Notes under the pieces: generated by a model
What the model was told of the DNA's origin: nothing
Seen by the model: only the letters and a program-made list of their open reading frames with translations
The model's database searches: none
In this document: in pieces, positions 1-8,726 of the stretch
How the letters are laid out: every line of letters starts with the position of its first letter
Position numbering within the stretch: the stretch's first letter is position 1
DNA from: Pseudomonadota bacterium
GTDB taxonomy: Bacteria; Pseudomonadota; Gammaproteobacteria; Steroidobacterales; Steroidobacteraceae
Assembly (NCBI GenBank): GCA_021826035.1
Contig: JAKBBE010000015.1
Span: forward strand, 1-45,703
Length of the DNA: 45,703 bases
Reading direction: 5' to 3'
Position numbers and translations under genes: made by a program

Positions 1-38
1 CGGCCGCGATGGACGCGGGACGCTGAAAATCGTGCACG

Positions 39-1220
39 GTGGCTGATCGTCCGACACCGGGCGATGCACGTCGAGAGCTGCTGATCGAGCTGTTCCGGGC
101 GGGCCTTGCGCGGGTGGACGCGCGCCGCTGCGTGCGCGAGGCGCTTGGCGCTGCGCCGCCACGCCCGGTGTGGGCGCTGGCGATCGGCAAGGCGGCGGTG
201 TCCATGACACTCGGGGCGCGCGATGCGCTCGGGGACTCGCTCGAGGCGCTGCTGGTCATCACTCCCCCGCGCCACGGCGCCGGTGCGCTCATGGGCATGC
301 CGGGTATTGAAATCCTCGAAAGCGCCCATCCATTGCCCGATGAGCGCTCATTGCGGGCCGGCGCAAGACTGCTCGCCTGGCTCGCGGCGCTGCCGTCCAC
401 AGCGAGCCTGTTGTTTCTGATCTCGGGCGGCGCCTCGGCGCTGGTCGAGGTGCCGATGCCCGGGGTCACGCTCGAGCAGATCGCCAACATCGCGCGCCGC
501 GCGCTGGCCGGCGGCCGTGATATCGGATCGCTCAACGCCGAGCGGGCGAGCTGCTCACAGCTCAAGGGCGGACGGCTCGCGGCGCGGCTCGGCGGGCGCG
601 AGGGCCGGGCGTTACTGATCTCCGATGTCCCCGGCGACGACCCGGCTGTCATCGGCTCCGGCATTCTCGCGCCGGCTCCGGGCGGCGATGCCGTGTGGCG
701 GCAAGTGATTGCTTCGATCGACGAGGCGATGGATGCGGTGGTCACGGCCGCACGGGCCCGAGGCCTGACGGTGCGCCGGGCGGTCGGCCGGTTCAGCGGC
801 GATGCGCAGCGCCTGGCGACGCAGTTCACGCATGAGCTCGCGCTCGGCCAGTCGCAGGTGCAGGTGTGGGGCGGGGAGTCGACGGTGCAGCTGCCGCCGG
901 AGCACGGACGCGGCGGGCGCAACCAACACCTGGCGCTCGCGGCGGCCCGGCTGATCGCCGGCTACCCGGATCTGGCGCTGCTCGCGGCCGGTACCGACGG
1001 CATCGACGGCACGAGCGAGGATGCCGGCGCGGTGGTTGACGGGGAGACCTGCGCGCGCATTGCCCTGCACGGTCTTGACGCGGACGAGTGCCTGCGCCGA
1101 GCTGATTCGGGCACGGCGCTCGCGGCGGCCGGCGCGCTGCTCAGCACCGGTCCGACCGGAACCAACGTGGCGGACCTCGTTATCGGCCTGAAGCAGGTCC
1201 CGCAGCGCCCGCCGTTGTGA
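39..1220 (+). CDS. Glycerate 2-kinase (GckA/TtuD type, MOFRL family)
   Basis: Predicted to phosphorylate D-glycerate to 2-phosphoglycerate with ATP in the cytoplasm, feeding glyoxylate or tartronate carbon into lower glycolysis. The 393-residue length fits the family. Visible signatures are the N-terminal AIGKAAVSM segment (Lys51 is the expected conserved lysine), the glycine-rich LISGGASAL loop, GGRNQHLALAAARL, and the C-terminal MOFRL-type segment TDGIDGTSEDAGAVVD. The start is GTG at 39. No ATG alternative lies close by and no strong Shine-Dalgarno is visible. The gene stands at the window edge, so a partner such as a tartronate-semialdehyde reductase just upstream cannot be judged. The family call is firm; the exact physiological substrate is inferred. 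Confidence 0.88.
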   Translation: MADRPTPGDARRELLIELFRAGLARVDARRCVREALGAAPPRPVWALAIGKAAVSMTLGARDALGDSLEALLVITPPRHGAGALMGMPGIEILESAHPLPDERSLRAGARLLAWLAALPSTASLLFLISGGASALVEVPMPGVTLEQIANIARRALAGGRDIGSLNAERASCSQLKGGRLAARLGGREGRALLISDVPGDDPAVIGSGILAPAPGGDAVWRQVIASIDEAMDAVVTAARARGLTVRRAVGRFSGDAQRLATQFTHELALGQSQVQVWGGESTVQLPPEHGRGGRNQHLALAAARLIAGYPDLALLAAGTDGIDGTSEDAGAVVDGETCARIALHGLDADECLRRADSGTALAAAGALLSTGPTGTNVADLVIGLKQVPQRPPL

Positions 1221-1311
1221 GCAATTGTAACGATCGGGTGTGTCGCGGCACCTGCGGTGCTGGCGCGCCGCCGGTGCGCTCCGGTATCGTTGAGCGCACG
1301 AGAGTCCGGCT

Positions 1312-2028
1312 ATGCGCGAAAATCCCCACCTGCTGATTGTCGACGACGACCGCGAGATCCGCTCGCTGTTGAGTCAGTACCTGGAGAAGGAGGGACTGCG
1401 GGTTACTGCGGTGCGCGATGCGCCGGAGATGCGCCGGGCGATGGAGCGCTCACACTTCGACCTGCTGGTGCTCGATCTGATGCTGCCCGGCGAGGACGGC
1501 CTGTCGATCTGCCGCGAGCTGCGCAGCCGCTCACAGCTGCCGGTGATCATGCTCACCGCGCGCGGCGAGGACGTCGACCGGATCGTCGGACTCGAGCTCG
1601 GCGCAGACGATTACGTGCCCAAGCCGTTCAATCCCCGCGAGCTGCTTGGCAGGATTCGCGCCGTGCTGCGTCGCTGTGCCTCATCCGGGCCCGACTCGGA
1701 CCCGCAGTCCGTGCGCGCCTTCCTGTTCGGCGGCTGGCGTCTCGATACCACCCGCCGCGTGCTGATGGGCGCCGGCGGCGAAGTGGCGCTGAGCGGCGCT
1801 GAGTACAGTCTGCTCGCGGTGCTGCTGTCGGCGGGTAATCGCGTCGTGACGCGCACGCAGCTTGCGGAACTGCTGCGCGGTCGAGAGATCGATCCGCTCG
1901 ACCGCAGCATTGACGTGCGCGTCAGCCGTCTGCGTCAGGCGCTCGGTGATGATGCGCGCGCGCCGCGTCTGATCAAAACCGTCTACGGCCAGGGCTATGT
2001 GATCGGCGTGCCGATCGCGACCGAGTAG
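1312..2028 (+). CDS. OmpR/PhoB-family response regulator
   Basis: A 238-residue two-component regulator. The receiver domain (about 1-120) has the acidic DDD pocket at 11-13, the predicted phospho-acceptor Asp55 in VLDLMLPG, and the conserved lysine in DDYVPKPF. The C-terminal winged-helix domain (about 135-235) has [10 protein letters not shown] and a [10 protein letters not shown] wing. The start is ATG at 1312. The histidine kinase begins 15 bp after the stop, so the two are almost certainly co-transcribed and cognate. A Spy/CpxP-like gene follows, which makes an envelope-stress role (CpxR/OmpR-like) a reasonable inference. The target genes cannot be read from the sequence. Confidence 0.92.
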   Translation: MRENPHLLIVDDDREIRSLLSQYLEKEGLRVTAVRDAPEMRRAMERSHFDLLVLDLMLPGEDGLSICRELRSRSQLPVIMLTARGEDVDRIVGLELGADDYVPKPFNPRELLGRIRAVLRRCASSGPDSDPQSVRAFLFGGWRLDTTRRVLMGAGGEVALSGAEYSLLAVLLSAGNRVVTRTQLAELLRGREIDPLDRSIDVRVSRLRQALGDDARAPRLIKTVYGQGYVIGVPIATE

Positions 2029-2043
2029 ATCGCGGACAAACTC

Positions 2044-3522
2044 ATGCGCATGCGTCTTCGCCTCTGGCCGCAATCGCTGTTCGGTCGGCTGATCGCCGCC
2101 ACCGTCATTGGCGTGCTGCTCGCTCAGACGGCGATCCTGTACCTGGTCGCACGCAACGAGCAGCGGATCGTGACCCAGGTGGCCACGCGTGTGTGGGCGC
2201 GGCGGATCAGCGAGATCACGCTCATGCTCGCCCAGTTGCCGCCGAACGGGCGCGCGCGCGCGCTGCACCAGCTGCGGTCGACGGGCGGCTTTGAGTCCTT
2301 CGGTCCGCCGCTGCTGCTGCGTCGCCCCATCGCGCCCGGGCGGCTGGCCGTGATCCGCCCGCTGCGAGGGCCGGACTGGCTGTGGCTGCGCCGCATGGCG
2401 CGCAACCGCATCGCTACCGTGCTGCACATCCCGCTGCCGCTCACCTTCGACGCGCAGGCGCTGCTGCTGAAGCGCCTGCGTGATGAACTCGGCAGCCGCT
2501 ACCGGGTCGCTTTGCTGCCGGCGGGCGCTGCGCCCGCTGGGGTGATTCCGATCTCGCTGCCGCCGATCGGTCCGCCCGATCAGCCGCTGGGTACCTACGA
2601 CCTGCAGGTGAGCGGGCCAGGCACGCCGCGTATGGTGTTTCGCGTCGCACGCATCTCCCCGGCGGTGGTCTTACCGCCGCGGCTGCTGATCAACCTGGCG
2701 CTGCTGGTCGCCGTGCTGATCGCAGCGCTGTACGTGGCGGCCCGCGGCATCACCCGCCCGCTGTCGCGCCTGGCGCGCGCGGCCGATACCATCGGCCGCG
2801 GTGCGCGCGCACCCCCAGTGCCGGAAAAGGGGGCGCGTGAGCTGCGCAACGCGGCCCAGGCATTCAACAGCATGCAGGAGCGGCTACATCGGTATCTGGA
2901 CAGTCGTACGTCGGTGCTCGCCGCCATGTCGCATGATCTGAAGACGCCGTTGACGCGGCTGCGGCTGCAGGTCGAGACCCTGATCGACGATCCCGCGCTG
3001 CGCACGCGACTCGGGCACGAGCTTGACGAGATGGAAGGCATGGTGCGCGGGGCGCTCGCGCTGTTCCGGGGACTCGATGAGCAGGAGAGCGTCGAGCCGA
3101 TCGATGTCGATGCCTTAGCGGAGACCGTGCGGCGGGGATTCGTCGAGATGGGGCGTGAGGTGAGCGTCAGCGGGCATGCCGCGGCGCCGCTGGCGGGCCG
3201 GCCTCAGGCGCTCAAGCGCTGTCTGACCAATCTGGTCGCAAACGCAGTGAACTTCGGCGACCGCGCCCGGATCGAAGTCCATGACGGCGCGGCGCTGCGC
3301 ATCGTGGTGAGCGATGCCGGCCCGGGAATCCCGCCGGATGCCCTCGAGCGGGTCTTCGAGCCGTTCTACCGGCTCGAGTCCTCGCGCAACCGGGACACCG
3401 GCGGTACCGGGCTTGGCCTGAGTATCGCGCGCGATGTCGCGCAGGCACACGGGGGAACGCTGAGTCTGCGCAACCGGCCGGAGGGCGGCCTCGAGGCCGA
3501 GCTGCGCTTCCCGCGACGCTGA
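2044..3522 (+). CDS. Sensor histidine kinase, partner of the upstream regulator
   Basis: A 492-residue inner-membrane sensor. It has TM1 (about 12-36), a periplasmic sensor of about 170 residues without a recognisable fold, TM2 (about 213-235), HAMP (about 236-285), a dimerisation/phospho-acceptor domain with His297 in MSHDLKTPLTRL, and an ATPase domain with an N-box (NLVANAVNF), G1 (DAGPGIPPDALERVFEPF) and G2 (GGTGLGLSIARD). All catalytic boxes look intact. It should autophosphorylate and pass phosphate to Asp55 of the 1312-2028 regulator. The architecture matches EnvZ/CpxA-type kinases. The signal is unknown; the downstream Spy-like protein suggests misfolded envelope protein or metal stress. 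Confidence 0.92.
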   Translation: MRMRLRLWPQSLFGRLIAATVIGVLLAQTAILYLVARNEQRIVTQVATRVWARRISEITLMLAQLPPNGRARALHQLRSTGGFESFGPPLLLRRPIAPGRLAVIRPLRGPDWLWLRRMARNRIATVLHIPLPLTFDAQALLLKRLRDELGSRYRVALLPAGAAPAGVIPISLPPIGPPDQPLGTYDLQVSGPGTPRMVFRVARISPAVVLPPRLLINLALLVAVLIAALYVAARGITRPLSRLARAADTIGRGARAPPVPEKGARELRNAAQAFNSMQERLHRYLDSRTSVLAAMSHDLKTPLTRLRLQVETLIDDPALRTRLGHELDEMEGMVRGALALFRGLDEQESVEPIDVDALAETVRRGFVEMGREVSVSGHAAAPLAGRPQALKRCLTNLVANAVNFGDRARIEVHDGAALRIVVSDAGPGIPPDALERVFEPFYRLESSRNRDTGGTGLGLSIARDVAQAHGGTLSLRNRPEGGLEAELRFPRR

Positions 3523-3523
3523 G

Positions 3524-3551
3524 CCGCGCCGTACATTTGCTTACGGCGCGG
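3524..3551. terminator. 10-bp perfect hairpin between the kinase gene and the Spy-like gene
   Basis: Arms 3524-3533 and 3542-3551 pair perfectly (CCGCGCCGTA against TACGGCGCGG) around an 8-nt loop. The hairpin begins 2 nt after the kinase stop. No T-run follows on the plus strand, so it may be a weak terminator or mRNA-stabilising structure, or a DNA palindrome used by a regulator of the next gene. Confidence 0.5.
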
Positions 3552-3606
3552 GCGGGGGAGCGTCGCTAGACTTGGGACTGAGTTGCTCACCGGTGGAGGA
3601 AAATCC

Positions 3607-4065
3607 ATGAAACGAAGTCTGATTGTCCTGGCGCTCACCGGCCTGACGGGCGTCGCATTGGCCCAGAGTCCGCCGCCCCCGCCGCGCCCCGCCTGGGGCG
3701 GTCCGGCCATGATGCGCCAGATGCAGAGGATGGAGCAGTGGCGTCTGCATCAGCTCACCGTGCTGCTCGATCTCAGTGCCGCGCAGCAACAGCAGGTCAA
3801 GGCGATACTCGACCAGCAGCACGCGGCGATGCGCGCGAGCATGAGCCAGGTCATGGAGGCGATGCGCGCGGCCCGCAAGGCGCATCTGGCGGCGCGCGAG
3901 GAAATGATGAATCGCATGGCCAAGGTCCTCAGCGCCGAGCAGATGGCCAAATTCAAGGTGCTCGCGCCGGCGCGCCCGCCGAGGTGGATGCACCACATGG
4001 GCCCGCGCGGCATGGGAATGGGCATGGGAATGGGCATGGGACCGCCTGGTACCCCCAATCCTTGA
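3607..4065 (+). CDS. Spy/CpxP-like periplasmic protein (LTxxQ type)
   Basis: A 152-residue exported protein. A signal peptide (MKRSLIVLALTGLTGVALA) is followed by a proline-rich linker and an all-helical, Met/Gln-rich body. Two LTxxQ-like motifs (LSAAQQQQVK and LSAEQMAKFK) are characteristic of the Spy/CpxP chaperone family, which binds unfolded periplasmic proteins and in CpxP also damps the cognate kinase. I chose ATG 3607 over an in-frame upstream start at 3583 because GGTGGAGGA sits 7 nt upstream and the signal peptide begins exactly there. The C-terminus is a Gly-Met repeat encoded by a 12-bp tandem repeat. It lies directly downstream of a two-component system, as cpxP-like genes often do. 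Confidence 0.82.
   Translation: MKRSLIVLALTGLTGVALAQSPPPPPRPAWGGPAMMRQMQRMEQWRLHQLTVLLDLSAAQQQQVKAILDQQHAAMRASMSQVMEAMRAARKAHLAAREEMMNRMAKVLSAEQMAKFKVLAPARPPRWMHHMGPRGMGMGMGMGMGPPGTPNP
4009..4041 (+). repeat. 12-bp in-frame tandem repeat encoding Gly-Met
   Basis: The unit GGCATGGGAATG occurs 2.75 times at the 3' end of the Spy-like gene and encodes alternating Gly-Met. Because the unit is 12 bp, copy-number change would keep the frame and alter only the length of the Met-rich tail. Confidence 0.8.
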
Positions 4066-4075
4066 GCGGTGCGCC

Positions 4076-4114
4076 GCTGCCCCGCTGAGCGGGTTGGCCG
4101 CTCAGCGGGGCAGC
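4076..4114. terminator. Bidirectional terminator with a 17-bp perfect stem
   Basis: Arms 4076-4092 and 4098-4114 are exact reverse complements (GCTGCCCCGCTGAGCGG) around the loop GTTGG. The stem lies between the convergent Spy-like and lpxH genes and includes the lpxH stop codon (4102-4104). No strong T-runs are present, but length and GC content make it an effective barrier on both strands. Confidence 0.75.
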
Positions 4115-4857
4115 GTGTGCAGGGCGTAGCGGCCGTCCTGAAGCCACAGGCAGCTGCCTTGCTCGTACCAGGCGCCGAGCACGATGCGCTGCACGGCCTG
4201 ACCATCGATCTGTCCGTCGTGCACCGCTGGCCGATGCGTATGGCCGTGGATGATGCGCCGCACGCCTGTGGCGCGAAAGGCTGCTTGTACGGCTGCAGCA
4301 TTGACGTCCATGATGCGCGGCGCCGTTCGTGCGGTGTGCGCGCGGCTGCCGGCGCGCGCCTCGTCCGCCAGCAGCTGACGCGTCGCTAGCGGCAGTGCCA
4401 GGAAGCGGCGCTGCCATGCCTCGTCACGCACGATGCTGCGCAGTTCCTGGTAGGCGTGATCGTCGGTGCACAGTGCATCGCCGTGGGTGAGCAGCACCGG
4501 CTCGCCCGCGAGGGTGGTCACCACTGGGTCGGGTAGCAGCCGGCAGCCGGTGCGCCGGCAGAATCCCTCGCCGAGCAGGAAGTCCCGGTTGCCGTGCAGC
4601 GCGAAGCATGCGACACCGCGTGCGCTGAGGGCGGCCAATGCATCGAGCACCGCCCCGTGCTCCGGGGAGTCATCCCCAACCCAGGATTCGAACAGATCCC
4701 CGAGGATGTACAGGGTGTCGGCGTGAGTTGCCTCGCCGCCGAGAAAATCCAGGAACTGCCGTTGTGCGGCATTGCCGGCCACATCGAGGTGGACGTCCGA
4801 GACGAACAGGCAGCGCTGCGGCTGCGCGGGAGCCGGTGCGGCCGGCTCGCCGGTCAC
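4102..4857 (-). CDS. lpxH: UDP-2,3-diacylglucosamine diphosphatase LpxH
   Basis: A 251-residue calcineurin-like metallophosphoesterase. It is expected to hydrolyse UDP-2,3-diacylglucosamine to lipid X in lipid A synthesis, at the inner face of the cytoplasmic membrane. Metal-binding motifs appear in order: SDVHLD, GDLFESWVGDD, HGNRDFLLG, THGDALCTDDHAYQ and HGHTHRPAVH. Residues 1-14 (Ala/Pro-rich) precede the domain, so a slightly later start is possible. I kept ATG 4857 because it overlaps the cyclophilin stop in an ATGA arrangement that implies translational coupling. Its presence supports an outer-membrane-bearing proteobacterium. Confidence 0.93.
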   Translation of the reverse strand: MTGEPAAPAPAQPQRCLFVSDVHLDVAGNAAQRQFLDFLGGEATHADTLYILGDLFESWVGDDSPEHGAVLDALAALSARGVACFALHGNRDFLLGEGFCRRTGCRLLPDPVVTTLAGEPVLLTHGDALCTDDHAYQELRSIVRDEAWQRRFLALPLATRQLLADEARAGSRAHTARTAPRIMDVNAAAVQAAFRATGVRRIIHGHTHRPAVHDGQIDGQAVQRIVLGAWYEQGSCLWLQDGRYALHTLPR

Positions 4858-5714
4858 GGGCGCGGCGGCGTGCCCTCGGGGCTCGCCGGCGGGGGCGTGG
4901 TCGGTGAGCCGCCCGAGGTGCCCGTGCCGGCCGGCGGTGCCGATCCGCTGTTCCCCGCCGCAGGCGCGCTGGGCGCGGTGCCCGCGGGTGGCGCGCCGGT
5001 CGAACCGCCCGCGGCGGGTGGGGTGGCCGGGGCAGCCGGGGCGGCTGGCGTGGACGGCGCGGAGCCGGACTGCGATGGGGTGATCAGGGAAATGCTCTCG
5101 ATCACGACTGGCTTCAGCGGCGCCTCGGATTTGAACGGCCCGAACGCGCCGGTTGGCACCAGACCGATCTGCTCGACGACGTTCATGCCCTGGATCACCT
5201 TGCCGAAAACCGTGTAGCCCCAGCGGGTCGGCAGCGGGTCGAGTTCCGGATTGTCGACGAGGTTGATGTAAAACTGAGTATTGCCCGAATCAGGGTCTGT
5301 CCCGCGGGCCAGTCCGACCGCACGGAACTTGTTCTGCAGACCGTTGCCGGATTCGTTCACGACCGGCGGGCCGGTCGGCTTCAATGCATAGGGCGGCGTG
5401 GCCTCGTGCCCGCCACCCTGGATGATGAAATTGGCGACCACGCGGTGGATCAGCGTGTCGGTGTAGAAGCCCGTGCGCACGTAGCGCAGGAAGTTCGCCA
5501 CCGTGAGTGGCGCACGGTCGGGCCGCAGTTCGATCACGAATGAACCCATGCTCGTGGTGACCTGCACCTCGGGATTGGGCTGGGTGGGTGCGGCGGATTG
5601 CGCCTGTGCCAGGGCTGGCGGCGCGCTGATCAGGCCAAGGCCGGCCGCCGCCAGTAGTGTCGCTGCGGCGCTGAAGACGATGCGCCGTGCGGCATTGCAG
5701 TTCCGATCGTACAT
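4854..5714 (-). CDS. Secreted cyclophilin-type peptidyl-prolyl isomerase with Pro/Ala/Gly tail
   Basis: A 286-residue protein. The signal peptide (about 1-35, ending near PPALAQAQS) is followed by a cyclophilin domain (about 48-205) and a low-complexity tail of about 75 residues rich in Pro, Ala, Gly, Ser and Thr. Cyclophilin signatures include FIIQGGGHEATPP, the NTQFYINL strand and GYTVFGKVIQGMNVVEQI. It should catalyse cis-trans prolyl isomerisation in the periplasm. I prefer ATG 5714 to the upstream in-frame start at 5747 because GGGAGA lies 7-12 nt upstream. Usual PpiA/PpiB proteins are about 165-190 residues, so the tail is unusual. It is coupled to lpxH by a 4-nt overlap. Confidence 0.88.
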   Translation of the reverse strand: MYDRNCNAARRIVFSAAATLLAAAGLGLISAPPALAQAQSAAPTQPNPEVQVTTSMGSFVIELRPDRAPLTVANFLRYVRTGFYTDTLIHRVVANFIIQGGGHEATPPYALKPTGPPVVNESGNGLQNKFRAVGLARGTDPDSGNTQFYINLVDNPELDPLPTRWGYTVFGKVIQGMNVVEQIGLVPTGAFGPFKSEAPLKPVVIESISLITPSQSGSAPSTPAAPAAPATPPAAGGSTGAPPAGTAPSAPAAGNSGSAPPAGTGTSGGSPTTPPPASPEGTPPRP

Positions 5715-5786
5715 GGATTCTCCCAGCGGCTCGCCCGAGCGCGCCATCTTAGCAGCGCCCGGCCAAACCCCGTACTATTGACGGCC

Positions 5787-7262
5787 ATGGCAGAGATGGA
5801 CCGTACAACCGGCCGGACGTTCACGCGCGGTGCGACCCGCTTCGCCCCGAGTCCGACGGGCGAGCTGCACCTCGGCAATGCGCGCACGGCGCTGTTCAAC
5901 TACCTCCTGGCGCGCCGCGCCGGGGAGCGTTTCGTCCTGCGCGTCGAGGACACCGATGCCGGCCGCAGCCGCGCCGAGTACACCACGGGTCTGCTCGCCG
6001 ACCTGGCCTGGCTCGGCCTTGAGTGGGACGCCGGTCCCGGTCGCGAGGATGAGCTCGGTCCGTATTTCCAGTCACAGCGCGGCGCCCTCTACGCGCAGCG
6101 CTTTGCCGAGCTCGAGCGCCAGGGGGTGGCGTATCCGTGCTTCTGCACGCCGCTCGAACTGGAGGCCGCCCGCCACGCGCAGCGCGCCTCGGGCCGGGCG
6201 CCACGCTACCCGGGAACCTGCCGGGAGCTGTCGGCTGGGGAGCGCGAGCGGCGGCGCACCGCCGGCGTTCCGGCCACGCTGCGCTTCCGGGTGCCGAGCG
6301 GCCGGCGCATCGAATTCACCGACCTGGTGCATGGTGCGCAGAGCTTTCTCTCGGATGATATCGGCGATTTCGTCATCCGCCGTGCCGACGGATCGGCCGC
6401 GTTCTTCTTCTCCAATGCGGTCGACGATGCCGCCATGGGCGTCAGCCAGCTGCTGCGCGGGGAGGATCATCTCACCAACACCCCCCGTCAGCTGCTCATC
6501 CTCGAGGCGCTCGGCCTGCCGGCGCCGTGCTACGGACACATCGCGCTGATCCTCGGGCCTGACGGGGCGCCACTGTCGAAGCGACACGGTGCGGCGAGCG
6601 TGCGCCAGTTCCGCGACCGCGGCTATCGTCCCGAGGCCCTGGTGAATTATCTGTTCCGGCTCGGACATTCCAGTCCCGAACACGACCTGCTGGGGATCGA
6701 GGCGCTCGCCGCGGCGTTCGATGTGCATCATCTCGGCCGTTCACCGGCGCACTTCGACGAGCAGCAGCTGCGCGTGTGGCAGAAGGCGGCCGTCCAGCGG
6801 CTCTCGGTGCACGAGACATGCACCTGGCTCGCCGCGCAGCTGCCCGCCGGCCTCGACCCGGCGGCGGCGCAGGCCTTCAGCGCCGCGGTGCTGCCCAACG
6901 TGGTGCTGCCGGAGGACGCACGTCCCTGGGCGCAGATCATCTTTGGGCCGCCGCCGATCCTGGATGCCGAAGGTGAGCAGATCGTTCGGGCGGCCGGTGG
7001 GGCGTTCTTCGCCGCCGCCGCGCGCGCCGCGACGATCAATGGCGCGGATCTGGCCGCGATCACGGCGGCGGCGCGTGCCGCGAGCGGCGCCAAGGGCGCG
7101 CAGCTGTATCGGCCGCTGCGCTTCGCGCTCACGGGACTTGGTCACGGGCCGGAGCTCGCGCCACTGCTGCAGGCGATACCGCCCGGGCAGATCGAGCAGC
7201 GGCTCGCCCGCTTTGCGCACGCACCCGAAGCGGGCGTCTCCCCCACGACATCGAAGCAATGA
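5787..7262 (+). CDS. gltX: Glutamyl-tRNA synthetase
   Basis: A class I aminoacyl-tRNA synthetase charging tRNA-Glu. The N-terminal Rossmann fold carries [20 protein letters not shown] (the HIGH-type signature). A zinc-finger-like insert has a CFC pair and a later YPGTC. The KMSKS-like motif is [11 protein letters not shown] helical anticodon-binding domain ends the protein, about 491 residues from ATG 5787. In-frame TTG 5778 and ATG 5796 are other possible starts, and no Shine-Dalgarno settles it. In enterobacterial GluRS a His follows the third zinc Cys; here Glu follows (CRE), so zinc binding may differ. The stop overlaps the cysS start (ATGA, 7259-7262). Confidence 0.92.
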   Translation: MAEMDRTTGRTFTRGATRFAPSPTGELHLGNARTALFNYLLARRAGERFVLRVEDTDAGRSRAEYTTGLLADLAWLGLEWDAGPGREDELGPYFQSQRGALYAQRFAELERQGVAYPCFCTPLELEAARHAQRASGRAPRYPGTCRELSAGERERRRTAGVPATLRFRVPSGRRIEFTDLVHGAQSFLSDDIGDFVIRRADGSAAFFFSNAVDDAAMGVSQLLRGEDHLTNTPRQLLILEALGLPAPCYGHIALILGPDGAPLSKRHGAASVRQFRDRGYRPEALVNYLFRLGHSSPEHDLLGIEALAAAFDVHHLGRSPAHFDEQQLRVWQKAAVQRLSVHETCTWLAAQLPAGLDPAAAQAFSAAVLPNVVLPEDARPWAQIIFGPPPILDAEGEQIVRAAGGAFFAAAARAATINGADLAAITAAARAASGAKGAQLYRPLRFALTGLGHGPELAPLLQAIPPGQIEQRLARFAHAPEAGVSPTTSKQ

Positions 7263-8698
7263 GCATGATTCGCATACACAACTCGCTCACCGGAGAGAAG
7301 CAGCCGCTCACGCCCATCGTGCCGGGCGAGGTGCGCATGTACGTGTGCGGCATGACGGTGTACGACTATCTGCACATCGGCCATGCACGCATGATGATCG
7401 TGTTCGATGCCGTCGCACGCTATTTGCGCCACAGCGGCTACCGGCTCACGTACGTGCGCAACATCACCGACATCGACGACAAGATCATCAAGCGTGCGGC
7501 CGAGAACGGCGAGACGATCGAGGCGCTCACTGAGCGGTTCATCCGGGCCATGCACGAGGACTGTGCCGCCCTCGGCATCGTGCGGCCGGATTTCGAGCCG
7601 CGCGCCACCCAGCACGTGCCGGGGATCATCGCCATGGTGAGTCGGCTGATCGAGCGCGGGTATGCCTACGTTGCGCCGAACGGCGATGTGATGTACGCCG
7701 TGGCCAAGTTCGACGGCTATGGACGACTCTCCGGGAAGCGCTTGGCCGACCTGCGCGCCGGGGCACGCGTGGAGGTGGACGAGGCCAAGCGCGACCCACT
7801 CGATTTCGTGCTTTGGAAGCACGCCAAGGCGCACGAGCCGGCATGGGACTCGCCGTGGGGGCGGGGCCGGCCGGGTTGGCACATCGAGTGCTCGGCGATG
7901 TCGGTGGAACTCCTCGGTCCGCACTTCGACATTCACGGTGGCGGCATGGACCTGAAGTTCCCGCACCACGAGAATGAGATTGCGCAGTCCTGCGCCGCGA
8001 CCGGCGAGCGGTTCGCCGAGATCTGGATGCACAACGGGTTCGTCAACGTCGACAACGAGAAGATGTCGAAATCGCTCGGCAACTTCTTCACCGCCCGCGA
8101 GGTCCTGCCGACGTTGCGCCATCCGGAGGTGCTGCGCTATTTCGTGCTCTCGAGTCACTACCGCGGGCCGATCAACTACTCGCTCGAGCAGCTCGAGCAG
8201 GCTGACGCCGCACTGCAGCGACTCTATCTGGCATTGCGTGGACTGCCGCCGAGCGAGCCGGACGGTCTGGCGCAGGCGGCCCGCTTTCAGGCCGCCATGG
8301 ATGATGATTTCAATACGCCGGAGGCGCTGGCGGTGCTGCAGATGCTGGCCCGCGACATCAATTTGGCGCGGGACGCCGGCAAGAGCGCGCGGGCGGCGGC
8401 GCTCGGTGCACGTCTGCGCGAGCTCGGGGGGGTTCTCGGGCTGCTCGGCACGCCGGCCGAGCACTGGTTGCGACTCGGCAAACCGGCGCGCGGTCCGGCC
8501 GCGGCTGAGGGCACGGTGAGTGTGCCGCCGGCCGGCGCGATGAGCGATGCGGACATCGAACAGCGCATCGCCGCGCGAGTCGCGGCGCGCAAGGCGAAGA
8601 ACTTCGCCGAATCCGACCGGATCCGCGCCGAGCTGGTCGGCGCGGGCGTGGTGCTCGAAGATCGTCCCAACGGCACGACTGACTGGCGGCGGGCCTGA
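7259..8698 (+). CDS. cysS: Cysteinyl-tRNA synthetase
   Basis: A 479-residue class I synthetase charging tRNA-Cys. Signatures are [18 protein letters not shown] (zinc Cys plus the HIGH motif), WHIECSAM and [14 protein letters not shown] (remaining zinc ligands), and EKMSKSLGN (the KMSKS loop). A DALR-like helical C-terminal part and a short tail ([17 protein letters not shown]) follow. The start ATG overlaps the gltX stop by four bases, giving a two-gene synthetase operon with probable translational coupling. Length is close to the usual 460 residues. Confidence 0.95.
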   Translation: MSMIRIHNSLTGEKQPLTPIVPGEVRMYVCGMTVYDYLHIGHARMMIVFDAVARYLRHSGYRLTYVRNITDIDDKIIKRAAENGETIEALTERFIRAMHEDCAALGIVRPDFEPRATQHVPGIIAMVSRLIERGYAYVAPNGDVMYAVAKFDGYGRLSGKRLADLRAGARVEVDEAKRDPLDFVLWKHAKAHEPAWDSPWGRGRPGWHIECSAMSVELLGPHFDIHGGGMDLKFPHHENEIAQSCAATGERFAEIWMHNGFVNVDNEKMSKSLGNFFTAREVLPTLRHPEVLRYFVLSSHYRGPINYSLEQLEQADAALQRLYLALRGLPPSEPDGLAQAARFQAAMDDDFNTPEALAVLQMLARDINLARDAGKSARAAALGARLRELGGVLGLLGTPAEHWLRLGKPARGPAAAEGTVSVPPAGAMSDADIEQRIAARVAARKAKNFAESDRIRAELVGAGVVLEDRPNGTTDWRRA

Positions 8699-8726
8699 CG
8701 AATTGACGCCTGCCCGCCGACGAGGC

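Noticed and set aside
1..26. Possible 3' end of an upstream gene (open frame to TGA 24-26)
   Set aside because: Only eight codons are visible, and any frame could be open that far by chance; no family can be recognised.
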